A stretch of 29,191 nucleotides of DNA from UBA2942 sp045127535 (GCA_045127535.1 JBGVQN010000042.1:1-29191), one strand, 5' to 3'; positions 1 through 7,158 are shown, counted from the first letter of the stretch. Program-made: numbers and translations. The notes: generated from the sequence alone by a model not told the origin.

Positions 1-37
1 ATTCCTGGATTTTTCCATAATCCATCCAATTAATCAT
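1..37 (-). CDS. 5' end of an unidentified leftward gene (partial)
   Basis: Reading leftward, a GGAGG ribosome binding site with further purine-rich sequence (GAAAGG) precedes an ATG at 37-35. The frame stays open to the window edge (MINWMDYGKIQE). Only 12 codons are visible, so no function can be given. The palindrome at 51-71 lies just upstream of the ribosome binding site, which suggests a regulated and perhaps autoregulated gene divergent from the CPBP protease. The internal ATG at 25-23 is a less likely start because it is further from the ribosome binding site. Confidence 0.5.
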   Translation of the reverse strand, partial: MINWMDYGKIQE

Positions 38-50
38 CCTTTCTTCACCT

Positions 51-71
51 CCGTGACAAAGTATATCACGG
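51..71. promoter_or_regulatory. operator-like palindrome in divergent intergenic region
   Basis: CCGTGA and TCACGG form a perfect 6-bp inverted repeat separated by 9 bases. Read leftward, the repeat contains TATACT, a plausible -10 box, and ends about one turn before the ribosome binding site of the partial gene at 1-37. A perfect inverted repeat over a -10 box is typical of a repressor site. The cognate regulator is not identifiable here, but it could be the partial gene itself. Confidence 0.45.
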
Positions 72-163
72 AATAATATTTGATAGAAAACTATGGAAAA
101 TTAATTGCCACTTTCTATGGAATATAGTTTACCACTTACAAAAAATTATATGAAAAAAATGAA

Positions 164-868
164 ATGATGTTTTCGATCATGTGGATCGTACTTTTTGTGG
201 TGCTGTTTAGTATGGCTGACAGCATTTCAGTATCTTTGGGCACTGCAAAGGCAGTTACAGCCCCCTTATGTGTGGTGATGGCAGGATTTCTCTGGTATTG
301 GATCGCCAAAAATCACCTGAAAGAAAAGTATGGTCTTTGCAGGTTCCAGGGAGATGTAAAGCATTATTTATACTTTCTGCCCCTTGTCCTGATCGCTACC
401 AGCAATGTGTGGTTTGGAGTGACCATGAGACTGTCTCCATTGGAAACCATACTGTATGTCATCAGCATGATCGGGGTAGGTTTTCTGGAAGAAGTGATAT
501 TCAGAGGCTTTTTATTCAAAGCCATGAGTAAGGATAATATCAAGCAGGCCATTGCGGTTTCCAGTATTATGTTTGGGATAGGGCATATTGTAAATCTGTT
601 AAATGGGGCAGAGCTGGTGTCTACTTTGATGCAGATCTGTTATGCCATTGCAATCGGGTATCTGTTTACCATTATTTTTTATAAAGGCAAGAGCCTGCTG
701 CCCTGTATCGTGACCCATAGCGTGATCAATTCTCTGAGCGCCTTTGCAGTAGAAAGAGAGGATACATTTTCAAAGGTCCTGACTCTGGTGGTGTTAACAG
801 TGGTACCGTTAGGGTATGCAGCGTGGATCCAGAAAAAAGAGAATGGAGAGTGTACAAAGGAAGCATAA
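164..868 (+). CDS. CPBP-family intramembrane metal-independent protease (Rce1/abortive-infection type)
   Basis: A 234-aa polytopic membrane protein. It carries the three CPBP (CAAX protease and bacteriocin-processing) motifs: EEVIFRG with E109, E110 and R114; FGIGH ending at H141; and HSVIN with H185 and N189. These residues form the glutamate/histidine active site of Rce1-like intramembrane proteases. In Firmicutes the family is linked to bacteriocin self-immunity, peptide maturation and stress signalling, but no substrate gene is visible nearby. The start is uncertain: there is no clear Shine-Dalgarno before ATG 164 or ATG 167, only A-rich sequence. It lies divergent from the partial gene at 1-37 and shares an operator-bearing intergenic region with it. 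The stop codon (866-868) falls in the outermost pairing bases of the hairpin element at 865-1083. Confidence 0.85.
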   Translation: MMFSIMWIVLFVVLFSMADSISVSLGTAKAVTAPLCVVMAGFLWYWIAKNHLKEKYGLCRFQGDVKHYLYFLPLVLIATSNVWFGVTMRLSPLETILYVISMIGVGFLEEVIFRGFLFKAMSKDNIKQAIAVSSIMFGIGHIVNLLNGAELVSTLMQICYAIAIGYLFTIIFYKGKSLLPCIVTHSVINSLSAFAVEREDTFSKVLTLVVLTVVPLGYAAWIQKKENGECTKEA

Positions 869-1083
869 CCATATAAAACGATGAAAATGCGCACTGAATT
901 TGGATATGGACAGAAGCATTGTTTTACACGAGACCCGCTCCCGCTTCGGTGAAAACGCAGCGGTGCTAAGATGCCAGATTGTGACACGTCACAATCCGCC
1001 ATCTAAGTACCGGCGTTTTCAAGAGTCTCGCTTAAAAACAATGCTTCTGTCCATATCCAAATCCAGTGCGCATTTTCGGTTAT
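865..1083 (+). repeat. nested hairpin element, copy 1
   Basis: An approximately 219-bp palindrome directly after the CPBP gene. The outer arms (about 877-925 and 1036-1083) are nearly complementary, apart from an extra 12 bases or so in the left arm. The conserved core is at 936-970 (side hairpin with TTCG, then GAAAACGCAG CGGTGCTAAG) and 1003-1025 (CTAAGTACCGGCGTTTTC). A short inner hairpin built on TTGTGACACGTCACAA fills the centre. The end stem here is CGAGAC paired with GTCTCG, whereas other copies use different but still complementary bases. There is no U-tract, so it is not a standard terminator. No credible protein is encoded. Confidence 0.8.
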
Positions 1084-1132
1084 CATACCCTCAAAGTCAT
1101 TCCATTGGATATTGTACAGCAGCTGTTGAGCC

Positions 1133-1170
1133 GCAAAAAGAGGGGAGTGGACGATTTTCGTCCACTCCCC
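1133..1170 (-). terminator. Rho-independent terminator of the rubrerythrin gene
   Basis: GGGGAGTGGACGA and TCGTCCACTCCCC form a near-perfect stem at 1142-1170. Read leftward it is followed by TCTTTTTGCGG, giving a run of five T. It lies 18 bases past the stop codon of the leftward rubrerythrin gene. Confidence 0.9.
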
Positions 1171-1188
1171 ATATAGGAAACTGATGGA

Positions 1189-1734
1189 TTACTTGCCGAA
1201 GTATCTCTCTAACAGACCCTGGAATGCCTTGCCGTGTCTTGCCTCATCACGAGCCATTTCATGTACAGTATCGTGAATTGCATCCAGATTTGCTTCCTTT
1301 GCTCTCTTAGCCAGGTCAAACTTACCAGCAGTTGCGCCGTTCTCAGCCTCAACTCTCATCTCCAGATTCTTCTTGGTGCTGTTGGTTACCACTTCACCTA
1401 ATAACTCAGCGAACTTTGCAGCATGCTCAGCTTCTTCGTAAGCAGCCTTTTCCCAGTACAGACCGATCTCAGGATAACCCTCACGATGTGCAACTCTTGC
1501 CATAGCCAGGTACATACCTACCTCAGAACACTCGCCTGCGAAGTTGGCTCTTAAATCCTCCATAATATCCTCGCTTGCACCCTGTGCAACGCCTACTACA
1601 TGCTCAGCTGCCCAGGTCATCTCAGCGCTCTGCTCTGTGAACTTGGATGCTGGTGCCTTACAGACTGGACAGAACTCCGGAGCTGCTTCGCCTTCATGAA
1701 CATAACCACATACATTACATACAAACTTCTTCAT
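1189..1734 (-). CDS. reverse rubrerythrin (rubredoxin domain at N-terminus)
   Basis: A 181-aa cytoplasmic non-haem iron protein that reduces hydrogen peroxide and/or oxygen to water in anaerobes. The N-terminal rubredoxin-like iron site is C6-x2-C9 and C22-x2-C25. The remainder is a ferritin-like four-helix diiron domain with repeated E...ExxH patterns (GECSEVGMYL, YEEAEHAAKF, DEARHGKAF). Classical rubrerythrins carry the rubredoxin domain at the C-terminus; this order matches the 'reverse' type, which is PerR-controlled and oxygen-induced in Clostridium acetobutylicum. The start is supported by AAAGGAG 9 bases upstream. perR lies directly upstream on the same strand, but this gene has its own promoter (1825-1853), so it can be induced separately. 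Confidence 0.93.
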   Translation of the reverse strand: MKKFVCNVCGYVHEGEAAPEFCPVCKAPASKFTEQSAEMTWAAEHVVGVAQGASEDIMEDLRANFAGECSEVGMYLAMARVAHREGYPEIGLYWEKAAYEEAEHAAKFAELLGEVVTNSTKKNLEMRVEAENGATAGKFDLAKRAKEANLDAIHDTVHEMARDEARHGKAFQGLLERYFGK

Positions 1735-1824
1735 ATTGAAATCTCCTTTAAAATAAAATTATATTTGCAAGTGGGATAAAACCCTGCATTTACTTAATCA
1801 GAATCAGTAGTGATTCCTGTTTTT

Positions 1825-1853
1825 ATAATAGCTTATGATTTGCTTTCTGTCAA
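1825..1853 (-). promoter_or_regulatory. promoter of the rubrerythrin gene
   Basis: Read leftward: TTGACA (1853-1848), a 17-base spacer, then TATTAT (1830-1825). The -35 box overlaps the perR stop codon. The stretch over the -10 contains ATTATAA, which matches one half of the Bacillus PerR box; the second half is not convincing. Peroxide-dependent derepression by the adjacent PerR is therefore inferred, not shown. Confidence 0.75.
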
Positions 1854-2263
1854 GTAGTTATTTTGTGTTTTTGAAAATTATTTTCATTTACTTCTTTACA
1901 GTGTTGACAGGTTCCGTGAAAATATACCGTGTGTCCTTCTATATTGCCAGGAAAAAACTGGTCTGCCAGAGTGGTTAAATCCGTCAGCACAGGCATGGGA
2001 ATGTCTTCCAAAGCGCCGCAGTGCTTACAGAAAAAGTGATAATGGGGCGCTGAATTTCCATCATAATGCTCTGCAGCATCTCCTACAGAGAGTCTGGAAA
2101 TCTCTCCAGTGGCAGAGAGCAGTGCCAGATTTCGGTATACAGTTCCGGGACTTAAACCTGGTATTTCCTCCTTTAGATGCTGATAAATCACATCTGCTGT
2201 AGGATGATCGGTACGCCCCTTTAGGAATGTTAAAATGGCTTCCCGTTGTCTGCTCCGTTTCAA
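1850..2263 (-). CDS. perR: Fur-family peroxide-responsive repressor, PerR-like
   Basis: A 137-aa Fur-superfamily regulator with an N-terminal winged helix (to about residue 65) and a C-terminal dimerisation domain. Structural zinc is bound by C79-x2-C82 and C119-x2-C122. The regulatory metal site looks PerR-like: H20, D68, H74, H76 and D87 align with the His/Asp ligands of Bacillus PerR, where iron-catalysed histidine oxidation releases DNA. Neighbouring rubrerythrin is the expected target. The start codon is TTG (2263-2261), supported by AGGAGGTGATG just upstream; the only nearby ATG is out of frame. Fur and Zur paralogues are close in sequence, so the assignment rests on the Asp pattern and the neighbour. 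Confidence 0.85.
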   Translation of the reverse strand: MKRSRQREAILTFLKGRTDHPTADVIYQHLKEEIPGLSPGTVYRNLALLSATGEISRLSVGDAAEHYDGNSAPHYHFFCKHCGALEDIPMPVLTDLTTLADQFFPGNIEGHTVYFHGTCQHCKEVNENNFQKHKITT

Positions 2264-2306
2264 TACATCACCTCCTTAAAACAGGAATTATTCTTAATTT
2301 GATTTT

Positions 2307-2335
2307 AGTATACATAAGAAAATGCGGTCTGTCAA
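2307..2335 (-). promoter_or_regulatory. promoter of perR
   Basis: Read leftward: TTGACA (2335-2330), a 17-base spacer, TATACT (2312-2307); a near-consensus sigma-A promoter. An AT-rich inverted repeat (AATTA-TTCT-TAATT, 2286-2299) follows the -10 box. It could be an autoregulatory operator, although it does not match the canonical PerR box well. Confidence 0.8.
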
Positions 2336-2365
2336 GCATTCTTTTGAAATTTTATCCAATGATCT

Positions 2366-2404
2366 GTGAAATCTGGCAGAAAACCAGAGAGTATGATATA
2401 CTGA
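2366..2404 (+). promoter_or_regulatory. upstream member of a duplicated promoter pair
   Basis: GTGAAATCT is followed about 31 bases downstream by TGATATACTGA, an extended -10 type sequence with TATACT at 2397-2402. The block aligns over its whole length with 2555-2594 (same GTGAAATCT start, AAAA tract, GAGA, AGT and TATACTGA end). The -35 region is poor, so activity may depend on an activator or on the extended -10. Confidence 0.45.
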
Positions 2405-2554
2405 AGAAGGTGATGCGCATAGTTGCAGAAACCTGCCATAAATGGTGTGCTAAGAATTGTTTGCAAATGCATTTTATGTTTTGTTTTGGGATTTTATGAC
2501 AGCAGGGCATATCCGTAAATTGCGTACCAGAAAAATTCGAATTTTAAACTTTTT

Positions 2555-2594
2555 GTGAAATCTAGTGCAAAAAATGAGAAGTGTGGTATACTGA
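2555..2594 (+). promoter_or_regulatory. downstream member of a duplicated promoter pair, likely driving the 2694-3419 genes
   Basis: GTGAAATCT at 2555 and GGTATACTGA ending at 2594, with TATACT at 2587-2592. It lies about 100 bases before the start codon at 2694. Its resemblance to 2366-2404 suggests either tandem promoters from a local duplication or two copies of one regulator-binding site. The remainder of 2264-2693 shows no other gene. Confidence 0.5.
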
Positions 2595-2693
2595 TTAGGG
2601 CGTTTGTTTTTTAAAGGAAAACAATGTAAAATTGGCTTGTCTGCTGAAAACAAAAGGCTGACCAAACAGATACATCAGTAACGGAGGCATTTC

Positions 2694-2948
2694 ATGACCA
2701 GAAATCAAAAGATAGAACTGACAGACCGCATCAATGCATATGCGGAAAAGGCATTGCAGGACATAGATACAGACCATACTCCTATAGGAGTGCAGTTAGA
2801 GCGCCTGAAACCTGTTATGCAGGAGATCGCAGCAGAGACCAATAAAAGTATAGAAGAAATTTTCATTATTTATATGGACACCAATTCTGAATTGGGTGCT
2901 CAGGCAGAAAAGGAATATCAGAGCCGTATGGAGGAAATGAATCTGTAA
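2694..2948 (+). CDS. small acidic protein of unknown function
   Basis: An 84-aa, charged, predicted mostly helical protein without membrane segment, signal peptide or cysteine motif. The start is well supported by ACGGAGG about 7 bases upstream. It sits 18 bases ahead of dtd, which has its own ribosome binding site, so the two are probably co-transcribed. I do not recognise a family. The even codon composition, good ribosome binding site and operon spacing argue that it is a real gene. The context (D-aminoacyl-tRNA deacylase, secretory prolyl isomerase) gives no firm clue to its role. Confidence 0.75.
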   Translation: MTRNQKIELTDRINAYAEKALQDIDTDHTPIGVQLERLKPVMQEIAAETNKSIEEIFIIYMDTNSELGAQAEKEYQSRMEEMNL

Positions 2949-2966
2949 GGCAGAGGGAGGTGGTAC

Positions 2967-3419
2967 ATGAGACTGGTGATTCAGCGGGTGAATCATGCCA
3001 GCGTGGCAGTAGAAGGACAGGTTGTAGGATCCATTGGGAAGGGCTACCTGCTGCTGCTTGGTATTGGCCATGGGGATACAAAGGAAATGGCAGACCGGTT
3101 TGTGGACAAGCTTTACCGTCTACGGATATTTCCAGATGCAGCAGGGAAAACCAACTGCTCCATACAGGATGCAAATGGGCAGGTACTGGTGGTATCCCAG
3201 TTTACGTTATATGCAGACTGCCGGAAGGGCAATCGGCCAAGCTTTACGAAAGCAGCGGACCCTGAACTGGCTGAGATGCTGTATGCGTATTTTGTAGAGC
3301 GGTGCAGACAGGTTTTTGGGCATGCAGAGCATGGCAGCTTTGGTGCTGACATGAAGGTGAGTCTGGAGAATGATGGGCCATTTACTCTGGTGTGGGATAG
3401 CAGTGACTGGCAGAGCTGA
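2967..3419 (+). CDS. dtd: D-aminoacyl-tRNA deacylase
   Basis: A 150-aa enzyme of the usual Dtd length that hydrolyses D-amino acids from mischarged tRNA (for example D-Tyr-tRNA) and also removes mis-attached glycine. It starts with the typical MRLVIQRV strand and has SQFTLYAD in the middle (the SQxT active-site motif) and NDGPFTL near the C-terminus, where the cross-subunit Gly-cisPro dyad sits (GP). It acts as a dimer in the cytoplasm. GAGGGAGG lies about 6 bases before the ATG. It follows the 84-aa gene closely and is followed by a 93-base gap with a small stem-loop (3473-3496) but no T-tract, so read-through into the prolyl isomerase gene is possible. Confidence 0.95.
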   Translation: MRLVIQRVNHASVAVEGQVVGSIGKGYLLLLGIGHGDTKEMADRFVDKLYRLRIFPDAAGKTNCSIQDANGQVLVVSQFTLYADCRKGNRPSFTKAADPELAEMLYAYFVERCRQVFGHAEHGSFGADMKVSLENDGPFTLVWDSSDWQS

Positions 3420-3472
3420 GGGTATTGATAAAAGAAAATAACATCTGCAGGGATGATTATTTTATAGAAGGG

Positions 3473-3496
3473 AAAGCAGGGGAAAATTCCTGCTTT
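3473..3496 (+). other. stem-loop just ahead of the prolyl isomerase ribosome binding site
   Basis: AAAGCAGG and CCTGCTTT form a perfect 8-bp stem with an 8-base loop, immediately followed by GGAAAGGA, the ribosome binding site of the next gene. No U-tract follows, so a processing or translation-modulating role is more likely than termination. Confidence 0.5.
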
Positions 3497-3512
3497 GGAA
3501 AGGAACTGAACA

Positions 3513-4706
3513 ATGAAAAAGAAAAATGTGGTATGGGGTTGTGTTGCCCTGGTAGCAGTATTGGCGGTAGTGATCGGCATAGTACTTGCCTTTGGAAAGG
3601 GAGGAGAAGATACAGAAGAGTCTACTTCTACTGCGGCAGTATCTGATGAGGTATCTACAGATGAAGCATCTACAGGTGAAGCATCTACAGGTGCAGAAGA
3701 GAGCAGTGCGGCTGAAGAAGTCGAAGAACCGAATTTCAGCAGCGGTCTTACAGAGAACGGATTATTTGATGGTGTTACTGCAACTGATTATGTAACTTTA
3801 TGTGACGACTATAACAGCGTAAAGGTACCAGCAGAAGAAGCAGAAGTAACCGACGAGGAATTTGACGCGTATGTATCAGACAACATTCTGGCAAGCTATG
3901 CGGAGACTGTAGAGGTAACAGACCGTGCAGTAGAGGATGGAGATACAGTCAACATTGATTATGTGGGAAGTGTTGATGGAGAAGAATTTACAGGAGGCAG
4001 TGCAGAGGGTTATAACCTGACCATCGGTTCTGGTGCTTTTATTGATGGATTTGAAGACCAGATCATCGGTCATGAAATCGGTGAAGAGTTTGACATAGAG
4101 GTAACTTTCCCAGACCCATATCAGAACAATCCTGATATGGCAGGCAAGGAGGCCGTTTTTAAGATTACATTAAACAGCATCAGTGCTACAGTGAATCCTG
4201 AACTGAATGATGAATTTGTAGCAGAAAACTTCCCTGGTTACGCTTCAGCAGAAGCATTTTTAACAGAAACCCGTGCTGAATATACAAAGAACAAGCAAAC
4301 CAGTTATGTATGGAACTATGTGCTGGAAAACAGTACTGTCAAGGAAGTTCCAGAGCAGCTGATTGAAAATTATGTAGAGCAGCAGGCTCAGCTGTACAAG
4401 TATATGGCATATTCCTATGGTATGAGTTATGAGGAACTGCTGGCTTACTATGATACTACACCAGAGGAATTTGAAGCTACTGAGCGTGAGTATGCAAACT
4501 CAGACCTGAGTACCATGCTGATCTCCCAGGCAATCAGTGAAAAGGAAAATATCGGCATTGAAGATGGAGATGCTGAAAAGTATTTTGGATACACGGAAGA
4601 TGAGATGACAGAGCTCTATGATTATTATGGCAAGGGCTATGTAAATCAGGTATTGCTGATGCAGAAAACATCTGAGTTTACCTACAATAACAGTGTAGTA
4701 GAGTAA
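3513..4706 (+). CDS. membrane-anchored trigger-factor-like FKBP peptidyl-prolyl isomerase
   Basis: A 397-aa protein with an N-terminal hydrophobic segment (about residues 6-27, no lipobox Cys at the cleavage position), then a Ser/Thr/Glu-rich linker (about 30-75). An FKBP-type prolyl isomerase domain (about 141-226: GDTVNIDYVGSVDGEEF, IGSGAFIDGFEDQIIG, FPDPY) is followed by a trigger-factor-like C-terminal helical domain (about 227-397). The order after the linker matches cytosolic trigger factor, but the ribosome-binding N-domain with its GFRxGxxP loop is replaced by a membrane anchor. It therefore probably acts outside the cytoplasmic membrane as a chaperone/isomerase for secreted proteins, analogous to PrsA. 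The linker is encoded in part by a 15-bp tandem repeat (3651-3695). A strong terminator follows. Confidence 0.88.
   Translation: MKKKNVVWGCVALVAVLAVVIGIVLAFGKGGEDTEESTSTAAVSDEVSTDEASTGEASTGAEESSAAEEVEEPNFSSGLTENGLFDGVTATDYVTLCDDYNSVKVPAEEAEVTDEEFDAYVSDNILASYAETVEVTDRAVEDGDTVNIDYVGSVDGEEFTGGSAEGYNLTIGSGAFIDGFEDQIIGHEIGEEFDIEVTFPDPYQNNPDMAGKEAVFKITLNSISATVNPELNDEFVAENFPGYASAEAFLTETRAEYTKNKQTSYVWNYVLENSTVKEVPEQLIENYVEQQAQLYKYMAYSYGMSYEELLAYYDTTPEEFEATEREYANSDLSTMLISQAISEKENIGIEDGDAEKYFGYTEDEMTELYDYYGKGYVNQVLLMQKTSEFTYNNSVVE
3651..3695 (+). repeat. 15-bp tandem repeat (three units) in the linker of the prolyl isomerase
   Basis: Three near-identical units of the form GCATCTACAGGTGAA lie at 3651-3665, 3666-3680 and 3681-3695. 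They encode repeats of (V/A)ST(D/G)E/A. The unit is a multiple of three, so copy-number change would keep the reading frame and alter linker length. Confidence 0.8.
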
Positions 4707-4728
4707 TAAAAACAGAATAAAATCATCA

Positions 4729-4775
4729 GGGACTGGTACGCTGCAGATAAGCTGCTTTTGTACCAGTCCCTTTTT
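4729..4775 (+). terminator. Rho-independent terminator after the prolyl isomerase gene
   Basis: GGGACTGGTAC pairs perfectly with GTACCAGTCCC, and five T follow directly. The loop contains a smaller AGCTGC/GCAGAT-type hairpin. It is 22 bases beyond the stop codon. Confidence 0.92.
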
Positions 4776-4867
4776 GCAGGTCTGTTTTCAGATGAAAGAA
4801 AGTGGGTTTTATCACTATGACATAGGATGGTCAGAATGGGTTACTTGTAAAAAGCAATACAGAAGCT

Positions 4868-6211
4868 TCACTGCTTCAATGCCTCATGAATCATATCTGC
4901 CATGTAGTCGATCATTTCATCCGTCATGCCCGGATATACGCCTACCCAGAAGGAATCAGACATGATCCGGTCAGTGTTTTCCAGATTGCCAATGACCCGA
5001 TACCCTTCCCCGGTGGCACGCATGTGGTCAAAACAAGGATGCTTCAACAGATTTCCTGCAAAGAGCATACGGGTCTGTACACCATGATCTTCTAAGTACT
5101 GTACCATTGCATTGCGGCTCACACCTTCCTTACAGGTAATGAGGAAACCAAACCAGCTTGGGTTGGAACCCGGACATGCTTCCGGCAAAATCAGCTGATC
5201 CTGCAGAGGCAGCAGTGCTTCTTTTAACCGGGCAAAGTTGCGGCGGCGTTTTTCTACAAAGCCTGGGAACTTTTCTAACTGGGCACAGCCTACAGCAGCC
5301 TGCATGTCGGTGGCTTTCAGGTTGTAACCAAAGTTAGAGTACACGTATTTATGGTCATAGCCAAGAGGCAGTTCGCCATATTGTTTGTCAAACCGATGGC
5401 CACAGTAGTTGTCCCGTCCCGATGGACAGATACAGTCACGTCCCCAGTCCCGTAAGGAACGTACGATACGGTGAAGGACGGGATTGTTGGTATAAACGGC
5501 TCCCCCTTCGCCCATGGTCATATGATGGGGAGGATAGAAGCTGGAAGTACCAATGTCTCCAATGGTACCGGTAAGACGCTCTTCTCCCTGATAAGTATAC
5601 ACAGACCCCAAAGCATCGCAGTTATCCTCAATGAGCCAGAGGCCATGTGCATCACAGAAATCCTTTACCTGCTGCAGGTCAAATGGGTTGCCCAGAGTGT
5701 GTGCCAGCATAACCGCTTTTGTCTTAGGAGAGAGGGCTTCCTCTAACTGAGTGGTATCAATGTTGTACTGTGGGATGGCCATATCTACGAAAACCGGTAC
5801 TGCCCCGTACTGTATCATAGGTGCTACAGTGGTAGGAAAGCCTGCTGCTACGGTAATGACTTCATCCCCCCGGCAGATTTGTCTGTCACCTAACTGGGGA
5901 ACAGTCAGTGCCATAAAGGCTAACAGGTTGGCAGAGGAGCCGGAGTTTACAAGAGAACAGTAACGTACCCCCAGATACTGGGCAAACTGTGTTTCGAACT
6001 GGTCGGTAAACCGTCCGGAGGTAAGCCAGAATTCCAGTGCACTGTCTACCAGCTGTACCATTTCCTGATCATCATATACTCTGGATGCATAAGGGATCCG
6101 CTGTCCTCTGGTGTAAGCCGGCTTACTGTCTTTGTGGTATTTCTGCCAGTATTCTCTTACCATGTCAAAAATCTGCTCTTTGGCCTGGGCTTCTGTTTTA
6201 TTTTCAAACAT
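4868..6211 (-). CDS. rfbH: sugar 3-dehydratase, RfbH/DdhC (E1) type, DegT/DnrJ/EryC1 fold
   Basis: A 447-aa PLP/PMP-dependent enzyme of the aminotransferase fold. In the DdhC/E1 family it removes the C3 hydroxyl of CDP-4-keto-6-deoxyglucose during 3,6-dideoxyhexose synthesis. Two hallmarks are visible. The lysine that normally binds PLP is replaced by histidine in SSFYPPHHMTMGEGG (H229/H230). C198 and C260-x-C262-x7-C270 match the [2Fe-2S] cysteine set of E1. The start at 6211 is chosen over an upstream in-frame ATG (6286) because GGAGG lies 8 bases before it. No other nucleotide-sugar genes are nearby, so the actual substrate is open. A small stem with a T-run past the stop (about 4845-4875) may end transcription weakly. 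Confidence 0.88.
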   Translation of the reverse strand: MFENKTEAQAKEQIFDMVREYWQKYHKDSKPAYTRGQRIPYASRVYDDQEMVQLVDSALEFWLTSGRFTDQFETQFAQYLGVRYCSLVNSGSSANLLAFMALTVPQLGDRQICRGDEVITVAAGFPTTVAPMIQYGAVPVFVDMAIPQYNIDTTQLEEALSPKTKAVMLAHTLGNPFDLQQVKDFCDAHGLWLIEDNCDALGSVYTYQGEERLTGTIGDIGTSSFYPPHHMTMGEGGAVYTNNPVLHRIVRSLRDWGRDCICPSGRDNYCGHRFDKQYGELPLGYDHKYVYSNFGYNLKATDMQAAVGCAQLEKFPGFVEKRRRNFARLKEALLPLQDQLILPEACPGSNPSWFGFLITCKEGVSRNAMVQYLEDHGVQTRMLFAGNLLKHPCFDHMRATGEGYRVIGNLENTDRIMSDSFWVGVYPGMTDEMIDYMADMIHEALKQ

Positions 6212-6254
6212 TATAATCCTCCATTCCGAAGCGGTTTGTCCCGCAGGGACTGTT

Positions 6255-6290
6255 ATGGAAATTTGAAATTTCCATCTGATTTCCATCTGA
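6255..6290. repeat. palindrome plus 11-bp tandem repeat in the rfbH leader
   Basis: ATGGAAATTTGAAATTTCCAT (6255-6275, 21 bases; each arm is 10) is a perfect palindrome around one base. It runs into two adjacent copies of TTTCCATCTGA (6269-6279 and 6280-6290). Together they lie 44-79 bases upstream of the rfbH start on the leftward transcript side and could be a regulator site or a leader structure. Confidence 0.5.
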
Positions 6291-6387
6291 AATCATGGTG
6301 CTTGCGACGCTTCTCCACAAACAGCCGTGTAATAGATTTATGCATCAACCATCATCTCACAAAACAGGAAATTTGTCCATTCTCTTT

Positions 6388-7158
6388 TTATAGATGTATG
6401 GGGACTGGGGTGGAGATCTCCATTCCATCAGGGGTTACCTGACAGGCCATGGCAAACAGCAGTACCCCTTCTTTACTGACCTGTCTCAGAGTCTGGGCAA
6501 ATGCCGGATGGGTTTGTTCATTGGGAGTAAAATAAAGGGCTTTCTCCATTTGAATTACAAATAGAACGCCTGCCTGGTATCCCTGCCTGATACAAGCAGA
6601 AAGTTCCGTTAAATGCTTTACCCCCCGGGCAGTAGGCGCATCTGGAAATTTCAGTATCCCCTGTTCTTCTAATGTCACACCTTTTACCTCCAGAAACATC
6701 TGGCAGGTATCCGTTTCCAGAAAAAAATCAAAGCGGGAGCTGCCAAAAACCGTTTCCGGACGCAGGGACAACAGATGGCTGCCCAGCCCTGCTTCCTGTG
6801 CCTGGGGCAGGGGAAAGAGCCCTCCTGCCTCCAGCCATTCCTTTGCAGCAGCATTAGGGGCCTGGGAATCCATGTTGATCAGCAGGTTCCCTTTGTATAC
6901 TGCGATCAGGTCGTAACGTGTCTTTCTGGCAAATGGGCGCTTTTTTTCAGAGATAAGAGGAAAATCGGTATCTGTATCACCGTGCAGGCTCCACTGGCTG
7001 TCAGACAATATCACCCTGCATCCGGGAATCAGCAGTTCCCTGCACCGTCCCGTATTTTTTACATGACAGATCTCTTCCCTGCCTGCAACCTCTACAATGG
7101 CTACGAAACGGTTGGGGCGGGAATGAAAAATACCAGTTACTGTTTTTTTATATTGCAT
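6388..7158 (-). CDS. sfsA: SfsA family DNA/RNA-binding nuclease-like protein
   Basis: A 256-aa protein with the SfsA layout: an N-terminal OB-like region (FVAIVEVAGREEICHVKNTGRCRELL) and a C-terminal nuclease-like fold containing SSRFDFFLE and FLEVKGVTLEEQGILKFPDAPTARGVKHL. This matches the PD-(D/E)xK-like core (D...E-x-K) typical of the family. E. coli SfsA was named for sugar fermentation stimulation, but its physiological role is still unclear. The start at 7158 has AAGGAGAGG upstream; the longer in-frame start (7266) lies inside a MITE and is rejected. It is upstream of rfbH on the same strand, separated by about 176 bases with no obvious terminator. Confidence 0.92.
   Translation of the reverse strand: MQYKKTVTGIFHSRPNRFVAIVEVAGREEICHVKNTGRCRELLIPGCRVILSDSQWSLHGDTDTDFPLISEKKRPFARKTRYDLIAVYKGNLLINMDSQAPNAAAKEWLEAGGLFPLPQAQEAGLGSHLLSLRPETVFGSSRFDFFLETDTCQMFLEVKGVTLEEQGILKFPDAPTARGVKHLTELSACIRQGYQAGVLFVIQMEKALYFTPNEQTHPAFAQTLRQVSKEGVLLFAMACQVTPDGMEISTPVPIHL

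Noticed and set aside
865..1083. Hairpin elements as integron attC sites
   Set aside because: The layout is similar (variable terminal structure, extrahelical bases), but the attC core triplets GTT/AAC in RYYYAAC and GTTRRRY context are not present, and no integrase or cassette array is seen.
900..1184. 94-aa open frame over hairpin copy 1, and similar frames at 10084-10395 and 13156-13395
   Set aside because: They run through palindromic element DNA, share translated pieces such as PPKYRRFQES only because the core DNA is repeated, and have no ribosome binding site. Treated as by-products of the repeats.
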